64,000 bases of DNA. Origin: Ficedula albicollis (Eukaryota; Chordata; Aves; Passeriformes; Muscicapidae). The DNA is taken from contig NC_021674.1 in NCBI RefSeq assembly GCF_000247815.1, forward strand, positions 27,561,763-27,625,762, given 5' to 3'. Of the stretch, positions 52,523 through 64,000 are shown one piece after another; within the stretch, counting starts at the first letter, position 1, and each line of letters starts with the position of its first letter. The notes under the pieces are model-generated. The model was not told the DNA's origin and did not search any database. It saw only the letters and a program-made list of their open reading frames with translations. Both the position numbers and the translations under genes were made by a program.

Positions 52523-55500
52523 TCATCAACTAATATCAAATTTTATCTTTTCTTAATGTTGATTTGACCACCTTGGCCAAAACGAGTGTTTTTAAAATAA
52601 TGAATAAATACTCAAATGAGTTTTCAATTATTTGAAACCACATCAACAGCTACATATGATTTTTTCAAGCATGTTACAATTCTTGTTGTTATTGTAAAGT
52701 TAAAATAGGTAATTTTTCAATATCCAAGACACTATTAAGAGAATCTCTACAAAGAAAAGCCTCCATTTAACATTTGCTTTGGATATCTGAACAGTAATTA
52801 GGATGTCTGTAAAGAGAAGACTGTTCCTAGATAATATCCCTGCATACTGTAGTCCCTGCATTGTATATTCTCTTTCAGACAATCAGAAATCAAATCACAA
52901 ATCTAAATATACCATTTGATGTTTATATAGGACACAAGAATTCAATAAAGGATGGTAATTACAAATAATAGACTTGAAAATTAATGGTTTCAACAAACCA
53001 CAATTTAAAAAAAAAGATTAACACTGATGATTTAAAATTACAAAGAACCTGCTTGAGAACCCAAGATACAGTTATTAATGGATAAATAATTCCAAAAGAA
53101 GGCACTGAAATACACAAACAATATATTGTACTTAGAATTGCTTAAAATCAAAATAGGATGCCAATGTAAATCCATTTTAAAATTAATTACTTCATTAAAT
53201 ACATAAAATTTAAAGACAGAAACAAATCTTAAATAAGTTAACCATAAACTGTGAACACAGCTGTAGCTTCTATGACACACATGGACATTTTGATGCTAAC
53301 AAAGCCAAGCTTTTACCTTCTCAGTCCTACAATTCTGACTGTTGTATCAAGAAAAAATACAGGAAACATCTAGAATAGATTTCTGACAGGAAAATTATTT
53401 TAGTATTTTCAGAAGAAGTCTCTAAATAAAATGTTTTCCCTTAGAGAACATACTCCCATCAAGAATGCTCTTGAGGAATTCATCTTACTGACTTGGTCTT
53501 GTGACTATCACTATTACAGAAAATATCCAGTGTTTTATTTCACCACTGGCTTCAACTGATCTAAGGTGGCATCACCACACAAACAGCCGTGCTGGTTCTC
53601 CCTCCTTTCCAACAGGCATTTCTGCCCACACAGATACTTGCTAAGGTAGAGCAAACCAAAAGCTGTTTGTGGTGGTGTTTGGAAAACTGATTCTTTTGCA
53701 TTTCAAGTTCCCTGAACTTACTCACTTTGGGTTTACATCAGGTGGGGATGAAGGGAGAGGGGGCACATGCTGATAGTATGAGGAGCAGGAATAACGTTCT
53801 AGGAGAAATTCACAGAGCAGTTTAGTTGTAATGTGAAATAGCTCTCTCTGGGTCCAGCACTGTGAGTGAGCAGTAGTGGTAGATCACTGCTACTTATTAA
53901 GGGAGGTCCTTTCCCCTCCCAACCCATCCTTCAGCTTTTCTCCTTTCCTGCTCCCCACTGATTCTGTCCTCTGAATCTGTTCTCCTCATCGTGTTCACCT
54001 GTAAGCCAACTCAAGTCATTAACAAAGAACAAATCCATACCAAAACAAAGCAAAACAACCAAACAAGAAAAGCAAATAATCAACTGTCATTTAAATTATT
54101 TGGCTCATGGCAAGATCCAGTCAGCAGAGAGATGGCACAGGGATGTCAAAGAGAAGGACTATTGGTGAGAGGCAGGGTATGGGAATCCAGGTAGTGGCAA
54201 AGCTGTGATCAGATCAGTCTCAAGGAACCATGGTCTCAGATCGTTACAGTATTAGACATGTAGGATAGGACAGAAAACCTAATGAAGATCTGGAGATATT
54301 TGGGGAATTATTTAGCAAGTGGGTCTTTATGGCTGTAAGGCTCTCATTTCCCAGGTTAGCCAGTCAGAGCTGTACTGACACCGAGTAAACATGAGCAGCT
54401 CTGCAATAACTCTCAGGGGCAAAGAGCCTACCTCTGCTGTGCACCAAAGTAGACCAACCATAAATACAGCTGAGGAAAAAGTCTCTGGTCTGTATTTCAG
54501 CACATTAGCCACTTAACTCCATGGCAACATCTATGTTCCCTCTTCAAGCTTAGCAGTCTTGGATAAAAGTAAATTTCCAAGTTGCTTCTAGGAACATTCA
54601 TGTAACCTCACTTGTCTTCAGTTGAGTAAGCAAACTTTGGGCAAGTACTACCTTGAAGACATTATCATTTGTATCTGTAAATAGATTGCAGCCACTTAAG
54701 AATCAATAGGCTTAATAAAGTAGGCATGTCTATTAAAACATGTAACTGGTAACATATATTTAACTTCAAAGGTTTGCAAAAACAGATGTCTACTAATACA
54801 CATCTTTACACTTACTTCATATACTTGCAATATTAATTCAAATGTGTGTTTGCATTATATAATTTATTTGCAAATGCTTTTTATTGTTTTATTTTCATAA
54901 GCAGATTTTTAGACTTACTCATAGCCATAAAAGACTTCCTCACTTCCTATTTTCTGCATAAAGTTTTAGGGGGCTCATTTTTATATTTGGTGAATATGAG
55001 AGAAGACATTCATTTTGCTCTTTGACATTTGTTCATGCTTTTTTTCCAGTTTCTTGGACATTTTTCAGTTGCATGTAGTATTGAAGATAAATAATATTTC
55101 CAAACCATTTTATCCCTCTAAGTGGAAAAAGAATCCCTTAAGTTAGGGCACACAGGTTCAATTGTAACATGAAGATATAGCTGCCAAGTTTAATTTGTAC
55201 AAAACACATGTATTAACATTTTAAAGAACTAAATATGACCCATGTTCAAAAAAGAAGGAATTTTGTTCAATTGACTATTCGTAAAATAAGTAAGAAATTC
55301 TGTAATACAATGAAAGCCCTTTAGCTGCTGTATATATTCAGATGTGTCTTTTGTTCATTGTATATAGACAGGATACATGAAAATAAGAGTAAGCCTGCCT
55401 ACAGTTTTGGTTTGGTTGTTGTTTTGGTTTTTTATTTTTAGAAGCTGAAAAATAAGGTCACATATATCTACTCACTCTTTTAGTCTATAAAGGCAAAGTG

Positions 55501-56668
55501 CACCATTTCTTTTTCCCAGTTACAAGAACTACCTTTCAAGAAAATAAAAAACCCAAGTGACTTTAATATTCTCTGAATTCTGATCTCTGGTAGTCATGAA
55601 GTAGTACAGGAAAGTACACTGGGGAAACTATGTAACAAGTAAGACAGTAACAAAGCACTCAGGTTTAACTTGTTAAGTTACATTTAACACTGCAATTTTA
55701 CATAATCAATTTTCAGATAATGGAAAACTAGTCAATAATGAATACATCCTATATAATGGTGTTCAACTACTTTATAGCAACTGAATAAGTACACAGGCCA
55801 CATTCAGTTGGTTTTGTATTAGCATGAAAGAAACAAACAAGAAATAAAGAGTCTACAACTGTGTTTGCATGTCAGACAGCATTTAAAAACATAAAGTCTA
55901 AACCTACCATTTTAATAATTCTTTCCAAAGACAAAAATCCATTAATAAGCAAAACATGCCAACATATTAATTAAATATTTCATAGCCAATGTAAAGTTAT
56001 GCAGTGTTAAATTTTATTTTTTATGGTATCACATTCACCACTGATATGCTCTGCAACAGATAATACATTCTGAATTTTTCTTTGTTTATTAACAAGCCCT
56101 TGTAATTAACTTCCTTTTAAATCATAAGTATGATACTATTTTAATTTCCCTCACATTCTCTACCCTATCATTTGGAATCACATTAAGCTGACTCTTAGCA
56201 GGCCACCTGGTGTAATTCTATGACATTGAAGGGAGCTGTTCTGGTATGCAGGAAACACTGACAGTCTTCTGTGCTGAAATCCATTTCTCTAACTGATGAC
56301 AGAACGGGGGGAAATTAATTTTTGCTATTCATAAATACCTGACAGGTTTAATGTAAATGTTTTGAAAAAGACCTCAGCATATGCTGCACATACATTATAT
56401 ATGCAGCAGTGCACTGGAATATTGTATTTCCAACCTGTTCAATTTCTAGATCGCTACTGCTGAAACTGTTGAAATTTCCCAAGTTACTTCCATATTGTAA
56501 TTTTCTCCGTATACATACAGACAACAACAGAGGGCTCTATGAAGCCTTTCAGTCGCTAAACCCACTTACATTTAAGACAATCTATTTGATAGAAATAACT
56601 TTAAAAAATACATGCTGTACTTTGTCTGATGAATTAACAAGAAAGGAGTTTCTTATGCATATGTGATT
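52523..56668. other. AT-rich unique sequence, no gene seen
   Basis: Low-complexity patches only: AAAACAAAGC-type at about 54033-54067 and GGTTT/GTTTT-rich at about 55404-55438. Short frames (52700-52882, 53038-53280, 53991-54194, 54327-54512, 56409-56666) are unrecognised. Confidence 0.6.
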
Positions 56669-56848
56669 AGACACCAGAGGGAATTCTATTACCAACCTTC
56701 ATGACCAAGAACACCTTCTCATGAAACATATCGATACATCACCATGACCAAAAAATTAAGACACCAGAGGGAATTCTATTACCAACCTTCACGACCAAGA
56801 ACACCTTCTCATGAAACACATCGATACATCACCATGACCAAAAAATTA
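56669..56848. repeat. 90-bp tandem duplication
   Basis: Units 56669-56758 and 56759-56848 begin 'agacaccagagggaattcta'. They differ at two positions, both T in copy 1 and C in copy 2 (catgacc/cacgacc, acatatc/acacatc). It explains the repeated peptide in the plus frame 56744-56965, which is not a gene. Confidence 0.97.
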
Positions 56849-58059
56849 CCATCACATAAAAATGAAAAATTATTATATGATATTAATTATATTTATTATA
56901 TTATGCCAACAGAATTTATGATTGACAATCATTATCATAAATGTAATAAAATAATTAAATTTTAGTTGCGATTTAAGATGTAGCAATCTAATATGATCCT
57001 AATTTTAACTGAAGACTCCATATATATTGTGTTAAAAAAAAATTTCACCCAAGCTCTGACTAATTGTGGGATATAGTCCAAACCCTGGAACAACACACAG
57101 TGGTACAACTAAAGATAAATTAGAAGATAAGAACACATAGGTAAAAAAACCTTATTTTGATTGATCAGAAAGAAAAGTCCTATAAGCAAGATCAAATATA
57201 ATTTAACAGAATAATTTATCAATATAATGTCCAGTACATGCAATATTTAAAAATCTACTTTAGTAGTCTGTTTTAATAGACTATAGCCTAGTAGTCTCAC
57301 AATATTAAAGCATAACTAGAATATGAGACTTAATTTTTCATCGCATTAGTGTTGTGAACACTCTTCTTTTACAAGGGAAGCTATAAAAACTTCAACCAGG
57401 AATATTATAAAATACTTCAGGATTTGAAGAAAATTCTGGATTATTTCTCAAGTGCTCTATCTAGAGGAATAAATACCTCTGAAGATGAAGAAGCTGCTTT
57501 CCTAATTTAGATCAAATGAAAATCACACTTGTAAACCAATGTACATTAATGTGAGTGCAACTGAAGTAACTGAAGTACAATTTCAGACCATGAGTTTTTG
57601 GAGAAAAAGAACACAGCTTCCCTTCAGTGCAATTTATAGCTGTGTTTGCAGTGGGAGATAAAATAATGTTTTGCTCTCTCCTCAGCAGCTTTGTGGTACT
57701 TGCAATTGGTTGTCAGTCAAAGACAGTCTAAAGACAGTTTAGTTTCTGGTGATAATACACTGTGTAAGTGGCTTAATAAGTCTGTGTCACACAGAGTGTA
57801 CTTTAATAGCCCAAAGTGAAATGCTATTCTGTCACACATTTCATATGACTTTTTAATTACTCAAACGTAAGTACACACATTTTTTAATAACAGGCTTTTC
57901 TCTGCTTCACTTGCAAAAACACAAATAAGCCCAAAATTTAAACTATAAATACTCAAATATTTAGAATAATGTTAAATATTTTAATTATTCAAATATTTAG
58001 AATAATTTTACATGAATAAGTATACCTATGGTAAACTCTAACAGTCCCTACTGGTTACT
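56849..58059. other. AT-rich unique sequence, no gene seen
   Basis: A weak 36-bp repeat of 'tcaaatatttagaataat' occurs at 57953 and 57989. Nothing else recognised. Confidence 0.6.
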
Positions 58060-58084
58060 GCAGGAAAACAGTGAAAAAAATGCC

Positions 58085-58150
58085 ATCCTGTTCACTAGAG
58101 CACAGCGTGAGAGTGCAGGGCCAGGAGTCGAACTGGCACACACACTTCTG
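58085..58150 (-). repeat. MIR-like or tRNA-derived SINE relic, possible
   Basis: Read on the minus strand, 'gccagttcgactcctggccc' followed by 'tgcactctcacgctgtg' resembles the MIR stretch GGGTTCGAATCCCGGCTCTGCCACTTACTAGCTGTGTG. The 'agttcgactcc' part fits a Pol III B box. No A box or foldable tRNA body is evident, so this is at best a decayed SINE. Confidence 0.4.
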
Positions 58151-59183
58151 ATTTTCACTAAGGAAAGTTCATCTTCAGCATGGGAACATATTTTCACAAC
58201 CACATAAATAATACAGTGAACTGCTTTTATTGAATGATTTTGTATTGGTTTAGAAAGTATTCAAAATTTTATTAACTACTTTTAAAGGAGAAAATTACCG
58301 AAGAACTGCACAACTGTCATCAAGGCAGGTGAGCATTATCAGATCTCCTCTGTAGGACAAATAGTGGAACTATACAAATGATCACAAAAAATGGCAAAGC
58401 TATTGAGAAAATTTTTTCTAAGTCAGTTTTTTAGTTTTTTTCTGCATTTAAACATTTTATCTCAACTAGTGCTATTGGCAAATAACCCAATTCAAGTCAC
58501 TAAATCTGCAGAAGGATAAATATTTAATTGCCTAGCAATTATATCCTCTGGCTTCTCTGATTCAGACAACAACATTTACAAGCTTTTAGCCAGTTGACTT
58601 AAACCATAGATGACTTAATTATCCTAACTATCTAACATCTTTGTAAATTTTGCATACTCCTTCATGTTATACTGTCGATAAAAATATGACACATAGGAAA
58701 AAGTATCATAGTTATATACAAAAATATTAAAAGGAAAAATGCCAGTGCCTTTCCCCAAGTATTCTCCATCACTCCTCACAATTCTGTTCTCACAATTCTG
58801 TTCTACACAGCTAAACCTCTCCACTTGTTTTCTGAGCTACCAAGTGTTGCAATATTACACTCCCATTTGCAAGGTCTCTGCATAAACTGGGCACATTTCA
58901 TCTGCATTTCATCGGATCATATTCAAGGTAGCTAGGGGGTGTCTATCAGAAATTAACAATACAACAGGACAGCTGAGGATACATGCCTTACATTTAATGA
59001 TATAATGTTATTGTTAACAGAAAAAAAAAAACCAAACAAATCCCCATCCTTCTGAGGTCTTTCAGATTATGAAAAGGGAACCCATTGTATTTTTATGATG
59101 GTTACAAGATCATCAATGTTAGTAATGTTTATAATTAAAGCACTTGTGGAGAAACAGATTCCGATATCATAACAGTCATTCTG
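58151..59183. other. AT-rich unique sequence, no gene seen
   Basis: A 13-bp direct repeat 'cacaattctgttc' occurs twice in tandem near 58776-58803. A run of A lies near 59020-59032. No exon or RNA gene. Confidence 0.6.
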
Positions 59184-59253
59184 GAAATAACCTTTAATAA
59201 CTATAATGTGTTTTTCAAGAAATAACCTTTATTAACTATAATGCATTTACCAA
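59184..59253. repeat. 35-bp tandem duplication
   Basis: Units 59184-59218 and 59219-59253 share 'gaaataacctttaataacta' with about four differences. This makes it the most diverged, and so probably the oldest, of the short duplications in the window. Confidence 0.88.
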
Positions 59254-60256
59254 GAATTTCTGAAAATACCGGATCGTTTCTTCAAAGTATGTCACATAGT
59301 GACTACAAGGGAGACTTATACACAACAAATTTTAAAAGAGCAATGCAAATAAATGCATGCCCTGACCAAATTTGAGAACCCCTTCCCCCCAAAAAACAAA
59401 GAAACACAAAATTAAAAACAACTAGCAGCATGTAGGCGATTATCAAAATAAAAATAATTTCCATTAAAACCAAATTAGCATAACTTTAAGTTCATGCTTT
59501 AAGACAAACAGCATATTTTCATGATCAAATTAATCTCATTAATTCTACTAACTCCTAAGCAAGCCATGAGATACACCTTTCTTTTTTATTTGATTAAGGT
59601 ATTAGAACAGAACAGTGCTCTTTAGAAAAGGTGCTGAAATGAACACGTCTGTTCTGCTTTTCCCACCAATTCAGCAAGATGCAGAATCCTGGTCCTCAGA
59701 CAAGAGCTAAGAAAGCAACACCATTGCCTTACCCAGAAATCATCCAACGGAGCACTGAGTAACCACCACACCTTTCCCATGAGCTTTCACCTGCCTGTGG
59801 ACACAAGCCAGAAATGGCAACTCAAAACTGATTTCAGCCCTTTCTCACACAGCTGCGACTGGAGTGAGTGGTACCTGATTATGTATCTAACAATGCTCTA
59901 TGCCCATTTTCTCTGGAAGCTCCATTCTCTTAGACACAGCACAGTCAACAGGCTTTTATCAAAGAAGCTAACTTACCTTCGGAGAAAAGGAACTACCCTC
60001 ACGTACATCGTAGCTGCTGAAAGTAAGCTAAAAACTTATGAACTCATCATAAATTTTCCTGGAAAGTTAGTAGTGCCACCCAGGGAGGATCTGAGTTAGG
60101 GCTAGGCAGTCCAAGACCCTCAGGACATGAAGTTTCAAAATACCAATGGACCACATACTATGAAATACCTTAGGGTCTCCCCCAGGAGTGGCTTGATGCT
60201 GCAGCCCCACAGAGGTGTCCCACACAGCTCTCAGATACTTAATCAAGATCTCTGCT
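59254..60256. other. Unique sequence, no gene seen
   Basis: The 106-codon plus frame at 59779-60099 is one of the longest non-artefactual frames in the window. Its peptide has no domain I recognise, and I see no convincing splice sites or promoter. I leave it uncalled. Confidence 0.55.
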
Positions 60257-60422
60257 TAGTCAGACAAATGCATTCCACCTAACTCAAGTGCTCTCCTTGC
60301 TATTTATTTTTTAAGCCAAGCCAATTCTATCTAGCAATGTAGTCAGACAAATGCATTCCACCTAACTCAAGTGTTCTCCTTGCTATTTATTTTTTAATCC
60401 AAGCCAATTCTATCTAGCAATG
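60257..60422. repeat. 83-bp tandem duplication
   Basis: Units 60257-60339 and 60340-60422 begin 'tagtcagacaaatgcattcc'. They differ at two positions (gtgctctcc/gtgttctcc and taagcc/taatcc). Confidence 0.97.
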
Positions 60423-61500
60423 TGAATGGCATATTCAACTCTTGACAACTGCAAGGACCTCAGGATTGTCCGTCACAGGATTTCAAACTTACTTTCTGGA
60501 ATGGTCAGTTTCTTGACTTGCCTTTGCTGCTATGCCTCGTAACCATCATACAGGCATGTAGTAAAACTATTTCAGGTAACTGTTTTTGATGGTTTATTTC
60601 ACCAAGCATGACCAGAGTTTTTTACAAACAGCAAAAGGTGTTGTATATACCTGTCCCCCTTCACATCACATGCTTAGCCCACTGTTAGCTCACCTAAGTC
60701 TCCCCTTTCCCTGTGCACTTCCCTTTCAAGCTCTCAAACCTGAGGATGAATAGTGACATTCCAGGATGATCTGACAAATCACAGTGATTCATTCACATGA
60801 TTCTGAAGGGCAAACTAAATAAATTCAGCCCAGAGCTGGATTCCTTCCTCTAGCACAGGTATGCAAAGACCATATTTAACTGCTGTGGATGGTCATTGAA
60901 CATAACATAAACATAAATGCCCTCCTTACAACATGCCTCAACACTGCAGGATCACTGAACCTTTTCTACAATTAGGCAAACCTCATACATTTTCTACTTA
61001 GTCAAAATTTAATATATTGGAAATTTTGTGGAACAAAAATAGTATAAATTACATAAAAGCCTACACAGGAACTCTTTCTTTTGTAATAACACACTCAATT
61101 CCTTTTTCATTTCCATCTATTACAAAGAATCACAATGTGACTACACAAAACTGCAGAAAAATGCTTTTCCCTTATCGTTGGCCATAATTAAGGGGGGAGA
61201 GGGAAGACAAACTATGAAAAAAATGCAGGAAATAAAGAGAAAAGAAGAAGATAATATTATTCTCATAATGGAATCTTAAACTGTATTTTTTTATTACTTT
61301 GGTAGAAAAGCACAAACCTGAAAACAACACAGGATGTGTCTTTTCTTTCTTGCACATGCATATGCATTGACACAGAGATATAGGTGAAACCCTAGTTCTA
61401 GATGTAGCTAATAAAAATGCAGAATTTAATTTGAATGTAACTCTTATCTACATCTCCACAATAGCAAAAATTCCAAAGCATGATCTCCTTAAATTCACAC
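60423..61500. other. Unique sequence, no gene seen
   Basis: No recognised repeat, exon or RNA gene. A purine-rich patch lies at about 61190-61250. Confidence 0.65.
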
Positions 61501-62230
61501 AACGTATGAAAATTAATGGATTAACATTTCCAAAACACTTTATTGCTCTATCTGGTTTAGAACACAACAGCTATAATACTTCACTCATAAAATATCAGGA
61601 TCCCCCAAAAAGTTTCATGGTAGGATAATAACATTGTACATAAAAAAGATAACATGCAGTCATATTTCCTCGCATTAATGAATCTCTCTTAAGTGACTGA
61701 TTACTTTATAATAGAAGGTGTATCTGCTTCTCAGTAGCTGTGATTGTTTATCCACACAAGAGAAATTTTGGCTTGACAATCAGCTGTGCTGTGGCACCTT
61801 GAAAAAAAACATGCAGAAGGGACGTTCTGCACTGCAATCAGCTGTGCTGTGGCACCTTGAAAAAAAACATGCAGAAGGGATGTTCTGCAATGTACAACGT
61901 ATGAAAATTAATGGATTAACATTTCCAAAACACTTTATTGCTCTATCTGGTTTAGAACACAACAGCTATAATACTTCACTCATAAAATATCAGGATCCCC
62001 CAAAAAGTTTCATGGTAGGATAATAACATTGTACATAAAAAAGATAACATGCAGTCATATTTCCTCGCATTAATGAATCTCTCTTAAGTGACTGATTACT
62101 TTATAATAGAAGGTGTATCTGCTTCTCAGTAGCTGTGATTGTTTATCCACACAAGAGAAATTTTGGCTTGACAATCAGCTGTGCTGTGGCACCTTGAAAA
62201 AAAACATGCAGAAGGGACGTTCTGCACTGC
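61501..62230. repeat. Nested tandem duplication, order A-B-B-A-B
   Basis: Block A (277 bp) occurs at 61501-61777 and 61896-62172 and appears identical by eye. Block B (58-60 bp, 'aatcagctgtgctgtggcac') occurs at 61778-61835, 61836-61895 and 62173-62230. The middle B differs by a C/T change and by its end (ctgcaatgtac instead of ctgcactgc). A+B+B equals 395 bp, the period between the two A blocks. The simplest history is duplication of A-B (335 bp) and a second duplication of B using the same edge. The shared peptides of plus frames 61431-61628 and 61718-62023 are a consequence, not evidence of a gene. Confidence 0.97.
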
Positions 62231-62639
62231 GGTAAAACAGGGGACGAGCAGTTCATTCAGGCAACTGAATAAGAGAAACTGCACTCTCTTTTTGAGCAGA
62301 AAAGAGGTTCTAAGAGGTTTATAAAATATTTGCAAAATATGGCTTCTAAAACTGTTTGATATGAAAGGCATATTGGAAACCATATGATAGTAAAGAGACA
62401 GGACAATTGGTCACATTAACACCAGAGTACAAGCTATATAGGCATAATAAAGTAATAAAGTAATTGGGCAAATTGTAAAAGAAAAACAACTTAGCAGGAG
62501 TTTGCCAAGAGATTGCAACCACAACAGACAACCAGTATAGAAAGTCATTAGTAAAGGGAAACAAGAATATATGGAAAAACTCTCTGAAGCAGCTGCAGAA
62601 TACATGGACAATGCCACAAGTAACAAGTCCCAATAATCA
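62231..62639. other. AT-rich unique sequence, no gene seen
   Basis: The 95-codon minus frame at 62346-62633 is cysteine- and phenylalanine-rich, shows no recognised domain and overlaps a second frame on the same strand. Probably chance. Confidence 0.55.
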
Positions 62640-63540
62640 AATGGTATTCACGCAGAAGTGCTAAAGGAATTGAGAAGTCAAACAGTGGAACTGAGGTGTG
62701 TAACCTTGCATTTCAATTGTCTTTATATATGTCTTTATATATAGTCTTTATAAGTGCCTAACTAGGACATTAGGAAAGAACTAGCACTCTCCTGCAAAGA
62801 AAGTCTGCCTCACAAACCTCTGCTGGAGGCAAGAAGCCTGGAAGAATTTCAGATGATATAGTCCAGCTGCATTTCCAAATGATACCTCTGAAATAAAAAC
62901 CGCAGTTCTCATGTAGATTAAAACACAAAAAGTATTATTAAGATACAAGACACAAAATACACAATGAAATATATTATAAGTTTGCAAAGTGATGGGAAGT
63001 GAACATACTACTTCAAGAATCTGTCCCAGGACATCGGAAAATTTGTTGAAAATGCAGATGTAACCAGGTTACACATGGTAGTAAACACAATGAGGGAAAA
63101 ATGGTTGAAAAACTAGAGGGGACTGGTGAAATTGAAATATTAATGGGACACAAAAATGAAAGCCAAAAATACAATGCAGACAAAAGCAACCCACAAAGTA
63201 AGGACAGTCCTAAATTCACAAAGCAACTGGCTCAGAGCTGGCCATTGCATGATCAGGAGGTTAAAACAGCTAGTTCTATGAAATAGTTGGTAGACACTAA
63301 ACAGCAGGCAAAAAAATCCCCAAAGAGAAAAGAAAGAATTATTAGGAGAGGAATAGCTTTGTCACTGCATAAACCTGCAAAGGGCTCACATCTTGGCAGC
63401 TACACACAGTTCAGAGCAACCCTTTCAAACAAACATACACTAGAACCAGAAAAACATATAAGGGTAACAAGAATGACTGAAGATCTCCATATGAGAAATA
63501 AGTTAAGTAGACTAAGACAGTTATTATGAAGTTTGCACAG
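62640..63540 (+). repeat. Ancient CR1/L3-type LINE, decayed
   Basis: Collinear weak matches to old amniote CR1 elements. 'aatggtattcacgcagaagt' to 'gctaaaggaattgagaagtc' and 'gaggtgtgtaacctt' at 62640-62710 corresponds to the GGTATTCACCC...CTAAAGGAACT...GTGTGTAACCT block. 'gtctgcctcacaaacct' near 62803 corresponds to TCATGCCTCACAAACCT. 'agggtaacaagaatgactga' with 'agatctccatatgagaaata' and 'gttaagtagactaagac' at 63461-63520 corresponds to the GGGCAACAAGAATGAT...CTTCCATATGAGGAAAG block. All frames are broken. Edges are approximate. Confidence 0.72.
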
Positions 63541-64000
63541 TCATATTCCAGGGTATAAATAGCATTTCCACAACTAACTTAATGTAACTCTGTGTTGCTG
63601 TAAACATCTTACACTCTCACAAACAGTCTAGTCAGGAGAATGGGTTTAGAGTATGAAAATAACATGCTCTGTTAGGTAAGAAAATGAGAAAGAAATGAGC
63701 AACTCATGAAAAATATATGATTTGATATCTTAAATAAAAAGCCTTAACTGGGTCTTAGTATTTAAATTTTTTTCCTTAAAGAAATAGAGATATTTGTGAT
63801 GTGGATGGTAGATACCTTACCAATTACCAAAATATGACTGTTAGAAGAATCTTAATTTATCCTTGCAACACCACCAAGGCATTTCAAAAATTAACCAGTG
63901 CCTACACCAGGTGTTTTACACACATGACAAAGAGACAGGTGATACCCAATGAGCTAAATTCACAGTGTGCTACTACTAAAGATGCCCAAAGAGCCAACCT
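63541..64000. other. AT-rich unique sequence, no gene seen
   Basis: No repeat, exon or RNA gene recognised up to the window edge. Confidence 0.65.

Noticed and set aside
59779..60099. 106-codon plus-strand frame
   Set aside because: No domain recognised, no convincing splice or promoter signals. Left uncalled; protein search and RNA-seq would settle it.

Overview
This window looks like non-coding vertebrate nuclear DNA, most likely from a bird. The main evidence is a set of CR1 LINE fragments of avian type, including two ends with the characteristic 'ttggaagggacc' / 'cttaaggcccctttcaa' block. Very old CR1/L3-type remains and MIR-like SINE relics are also present. The DNA is AT-rich, reading frames are short and stop-ridden, and nothing resembles bacterial or phage gene organisation. 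I found no protein-coding exon, intact pseudogene, tRNA, rRNA or other RNA gene that I can support. The longest open frames are all explained by homopolymers, by repeats or by chance. The window is best read as a gene desert or the inside of a very large intron.

Layout. 1-308: (TTCC)n passing into an 8-bp minisatellite. 0.3-10 kb: AT-rich unique sequence with a MIR-like relic and one CR1 3' tip. 10.0-13.6 kb: an antisense CR1 whose 3' end carries palindromes and a 108-bp tandem duplication; a GC-richer LTR-like block at about 11.54-12.26 kb; and a second antisense CR1 with an internal duplication. 14.85-16.03 kb: a heavily decayed ancient CR1. 18.1-21.26 kb: a nearly perfect 1,580-bp tandem duplication, followed at once by a 60-bp duplication. 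22.76-23.04 kb: two abutting duplications of 64 and 81 bp. 28.28-28.60 and 35.60-35.96 kb: uninterrupted poly-C runs of 317 and 368 bases. 41.2-41.9 kb: two sense CR1 pieces in inverted map order. 44.94-45.63 kb: abutting 280-bp and 61-bp duplications. 52.3 kb: a CR1 3' end. 56.7, 59.2 and 60.3 kb: further short duplications. 61.5-62.23 kb: a nested A-B-B-A-B duplication. 62.64-63.54 kb: another ancient CR1.

The most unusual property is the number of young local tandem duplications (35 to 1,580 bp, copies mostly identical or differing by 1-4%). Three pairs abut exactly, in the form A-A-B-B, and two copies carry 8-bp fillers. This could be a real mutational signature or an assembly artefact; the sequence alone cannot decide. 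The second poly-C run is flanked on both sides by the same 19-A + GA string, which argues that it is an assembly or gap-filling product, or an insertion that duplicated its target. No new biological system is demonstrated here. Several AT-rich blocks look like possible conserved regulatory elements, but this is inference from motif content only.
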